A stretch of 8,001 nt of DNA, from assembly GCA_003449195.1 (NCBI GenBank), contig DMID01000084.1:1-8001 (forward strand). The letters are read 5' to 3'. Positions within the stretch are counted from its first letter, which is position 1, and the number at the start of each line of letters is the position of its first letter. Source of the stretch: Lysobacteraceae bacterium (GTDB lineage Bacteria; Pseudomonadota; Gammaproteobacteria; Xanthomonadales; Xanthomonadaceae). The translations under genes and the position numbers were made by a program. Under the pieces are notes generated by a model, which saw nothing but the letters and a program-made list of their open reading frames with translations, searched no databases and had not been told where the DNA came from. Shown piece after piece: positions 6,703 to 8,001 of the stretch.

Positions 6703-6759
6703 AAACCAAACCCGCCTTGCGGGTCGGAAGCCCCCTGTCCGGCGATTCCGGGCAGGGGG
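6703..6759 (-). terminator. Tandem-hairpin terminator after the RNase E-like gene
   Basis: Starting nine bases past the stop codon, the minus strand holds two stems in series. The first (6731-6759) is a 12-base-pair stem with one mismatch, CCCCCTGCCCGG against CCGGACAGGGGG, and a five-base loop. The second (6710-6724) is ACCCGC/GCGGGT with a three-base loop, followed directly by TTGGTTT. The second stem plus T-tract fits a Rho-independent terminator; the first may slow polymerase or stabilise the 3' end. The position isolates the upstream gene from leucine dehydrogenase. Confidence 0.65.
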
Positions 6760-6767
6760 TACGGGCC

Positions 6768-8001
6768 TCAGGCGGCGTCCGGCTTTTCCTTGTCGGCGGC
6801 TGCGGGCACCGGCGTGACGGCGGCCTGCACGACGACGGAAGCGGCCGCCGCTTCTTCGGACGTGGTCGAAGAAGCGGCCGTGGTCGAGGCCTCCTGGACG
6901 GAGTCGAACAGCCCAGGCAGTACCGGTGTTCCGGCCGTCGTGACGTGTTCGTGCACGGCTTCGACCGCGGCAGCCGGCGATGCGGCGCCGGCCGTCTCGG
7001 TCACTTCCGCGATGGCGGGTTCGCTGGCAGCGACGGCCATCTCGACCGGAGTCGTCTCGGCCGCGACGGGCAGGGCTTCGGCCTTTGTTGCGACCTCGGA
7101 CGATTCGACCGTGGCCGATTCGGCGGCAGCCGGTGCCGCCACGGACACGACAGCCTCCGCGACGTGAGCCGGAAGCTCGGCCGACACGGCGGCGGGGGCC
7201 GGCTTGGCCGCCTCCGTCACGGCGGGCGGGACGACGGCGGGGGGCGCCGGGGTCTCGACGTCGTCGAAGTCGAACTCGGGCCGCCGCGGGTTGATAGGCG
7301 TGCCGGCTCCGGCTCCGGGCATCGAGGCATCTTCTGCCTCGTCCGTACCGGTGTCGTCGAGGCCATCGTCGGCATCGAGCGCACCGGCCTGCTGTCCGGC
7401 CTCGTCGTTGTTGCGACGGCGACGACGACCGCCGCGGCGACCGCGGCGACGGCGCGAACCGTTGCCTTCGCCATTGGCAGCCGCATCCTCGCCGTTGCCG
7501 ATGGCCGGGGAGGCATCTTCGACGATGGCCGTGTCTTCGGCCGTGACAAGAGCTTCACCGGCGGGGGGCGCCGTTTCGAACGCGGGCTTGGCCAGTGCTT
7601 CGGTGGTGGCTGTCACGGCAGAGACTGCCGCGACGGCCACGACCGGTTTCACGGTCTCGTTGACGTCCTGCTCGGGCGCTTGCACGCGCTGCGGCTTGGC
7701 GACGGTTTCGGCCGCCACCGCCTGCTGCGGCTTGGGCGCGGGCTTGGGGGCCTGGTTGCCATTGGCCGGTGCGGGCTGCTGTTGCGGCTTGCTGTTCTGC
7801 TTGTTCTGCTGGCCTTGGGGATTGCCGGCCGCGTTGCCGTTGCGGTTGCCGCCGTTCTGCGGCTGCGGCTCGTTGCGCGGTTTCTGGTTGCCCTGCTGTT
7901 GCGGCTTCTGCTGCGAGGCCCCGGCATTGTTGCTGCGGGTTTCGTCGCGCTTGGGCTGGCGTTGCTGCTGGCCGGCGTTGCCGCCGCGATCGCGGTCACG
8001 T
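6768..8001 (-). CDS. rne: Probable ribonuclease E, C-terminal scaffold region only (runs off the right edge)
   Basis: An open frame enters from the right edge and ends at TGA 6768-6770, giving 410 visible codons, all low complexity. In order there is a Q/N/P/K/R-rich stretch with short patches of QQQ, GN and RDRD (7719-8001) and an Ala/Val/Glu-rich segment. Next comes an arginine cluster, GSRRRRGRRGGRRRRRNN (about 7407-7460), then an acidic patch with many Asp (about 7330-7380) and an Ala/Val/Glu/Thr-rich tail containing VLPGLFDSV. An Arg-rich RNA-binding patch inside a long disordered C-terminus is typical of RNase E in Xanthomonadales. There it follows the S1/RNase G catalytic half and acts as the degradosome scaffold. 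That catalytic half is outside the window, so the identification rests on composition and order alone. Alternatives are another Arg-rich RNA-binding protein with a disordered tail. No ATG is needed here; a GTG at 7718 is internal. Confidence 0.65.
   Translation of the reverse strand, partial: RDRDRGGNAGQQQRQPKRDETRSNNAGASQQKPQQQGNQKPRNEPQPQNGGNRNGNAAGNPQGQQNKQNSKPQQQPAPANGNQAPKPAPKPQQAVAAETVAKPQRVQAPEQDVNETVKPVVAVAAVSAVTATTEALAKPAFETAPPAGEALVTAEDTAIVEDASPAIGNGEDAAANGEGNGSRRRRGRRGGRRRRRNNDEAGQQAGALDADDGLDDTGTDEAEDASMPGAGAGTPINPRRPEFDFDDVETPAPPAVVPPAVTEAAKPAPAAVSAELPAHVAEAVVSVAAPAAAESATVESSEVATKAEALPVAAETTPVEMAVAASEPAIAEVTETAGAASPAAAVEAVHEHVTTAGTPVLPGLFDSVQEASTTAASSTTSEEAAAASVVVQAAVTPVPAAADKEKPDAA

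Overview
The window comes from a high-GC Gram-negative bacterium. Signal-peptidase-II lipoproteins, a C-terminal autotransporter beta-barrel and an RNase E-type C-terminal tail all imply an outer membrane and a proteobacterial lineage. The combination with an NAD-dependent leucine dehydrogenase suggests a gammaproteobacterium of the Xanthomonadales/Lysobacterales (for example Rhodanobacteraceae). That placement is inference; the window holds no rRNA or other phylogenetic marker. The content looks chromosomal. I see no insertion sequence, tRNA, CRISPR array or phage gene.

Layout, left to right. (1) At 1-151 (minus) is the N-terminal part of a small Ala/Asp-rich lipoprotein, with a sigma-70-like promoter and a 5'-UTR inverted repeat behind it. 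(2) At 274-1449 (minus) is a complete acetyl-CoA acetyltransferase (thiolase) with all three catalytic residues. (3) At 1626-4517 (plus), divergent from the thiolase, is a lipoprotein-type autotransporter with a subtilisin (S8) protease passenger. It is the only clearly plus-strand gene. (4) At 4590-5327 (minus), converging on the autotransporter, is a periplasmic alpha-carbonic anhydrase split by one in-frame TAG codon. (5) At 5477-6577 (minus) is leucine dehydrogenase, preceded by a leader with a strong stem-loop. (6) At 6703-6759 is a tandem-hairpin terminator. (7) At 6768-8001 (minus) is the low-complexity C-terminal part of a probable RNase E, which continues off the right edge.

The genes do not form one pathway. 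Thiolase and leucine dehydrogenase both touch acyl-CoA and branched-chain metabolism: 4-methyl-2-oxopentanoate from leucine feeds leucine catabolism or iso-fatty-acid synthesis, and acetoacetyl-CoA can be cleaved by thiolase. They are about 4 kb apart and separately transcribed. The autotransporter protease and the carbonic anhydrase are both exported, but nothing links them functionally.

I do not see a convincing undescribed multi-gene system. The items most worth a second look are the lipidated surface protease, the amber-interrupted carbonic anhydrase, the structured leader ahead of leucine dehydrogenase and the Q/N-rich RNase E tail. Very long antisense reading frames (up to 924 codons opposite the autotransporter) are best explained by high GC.
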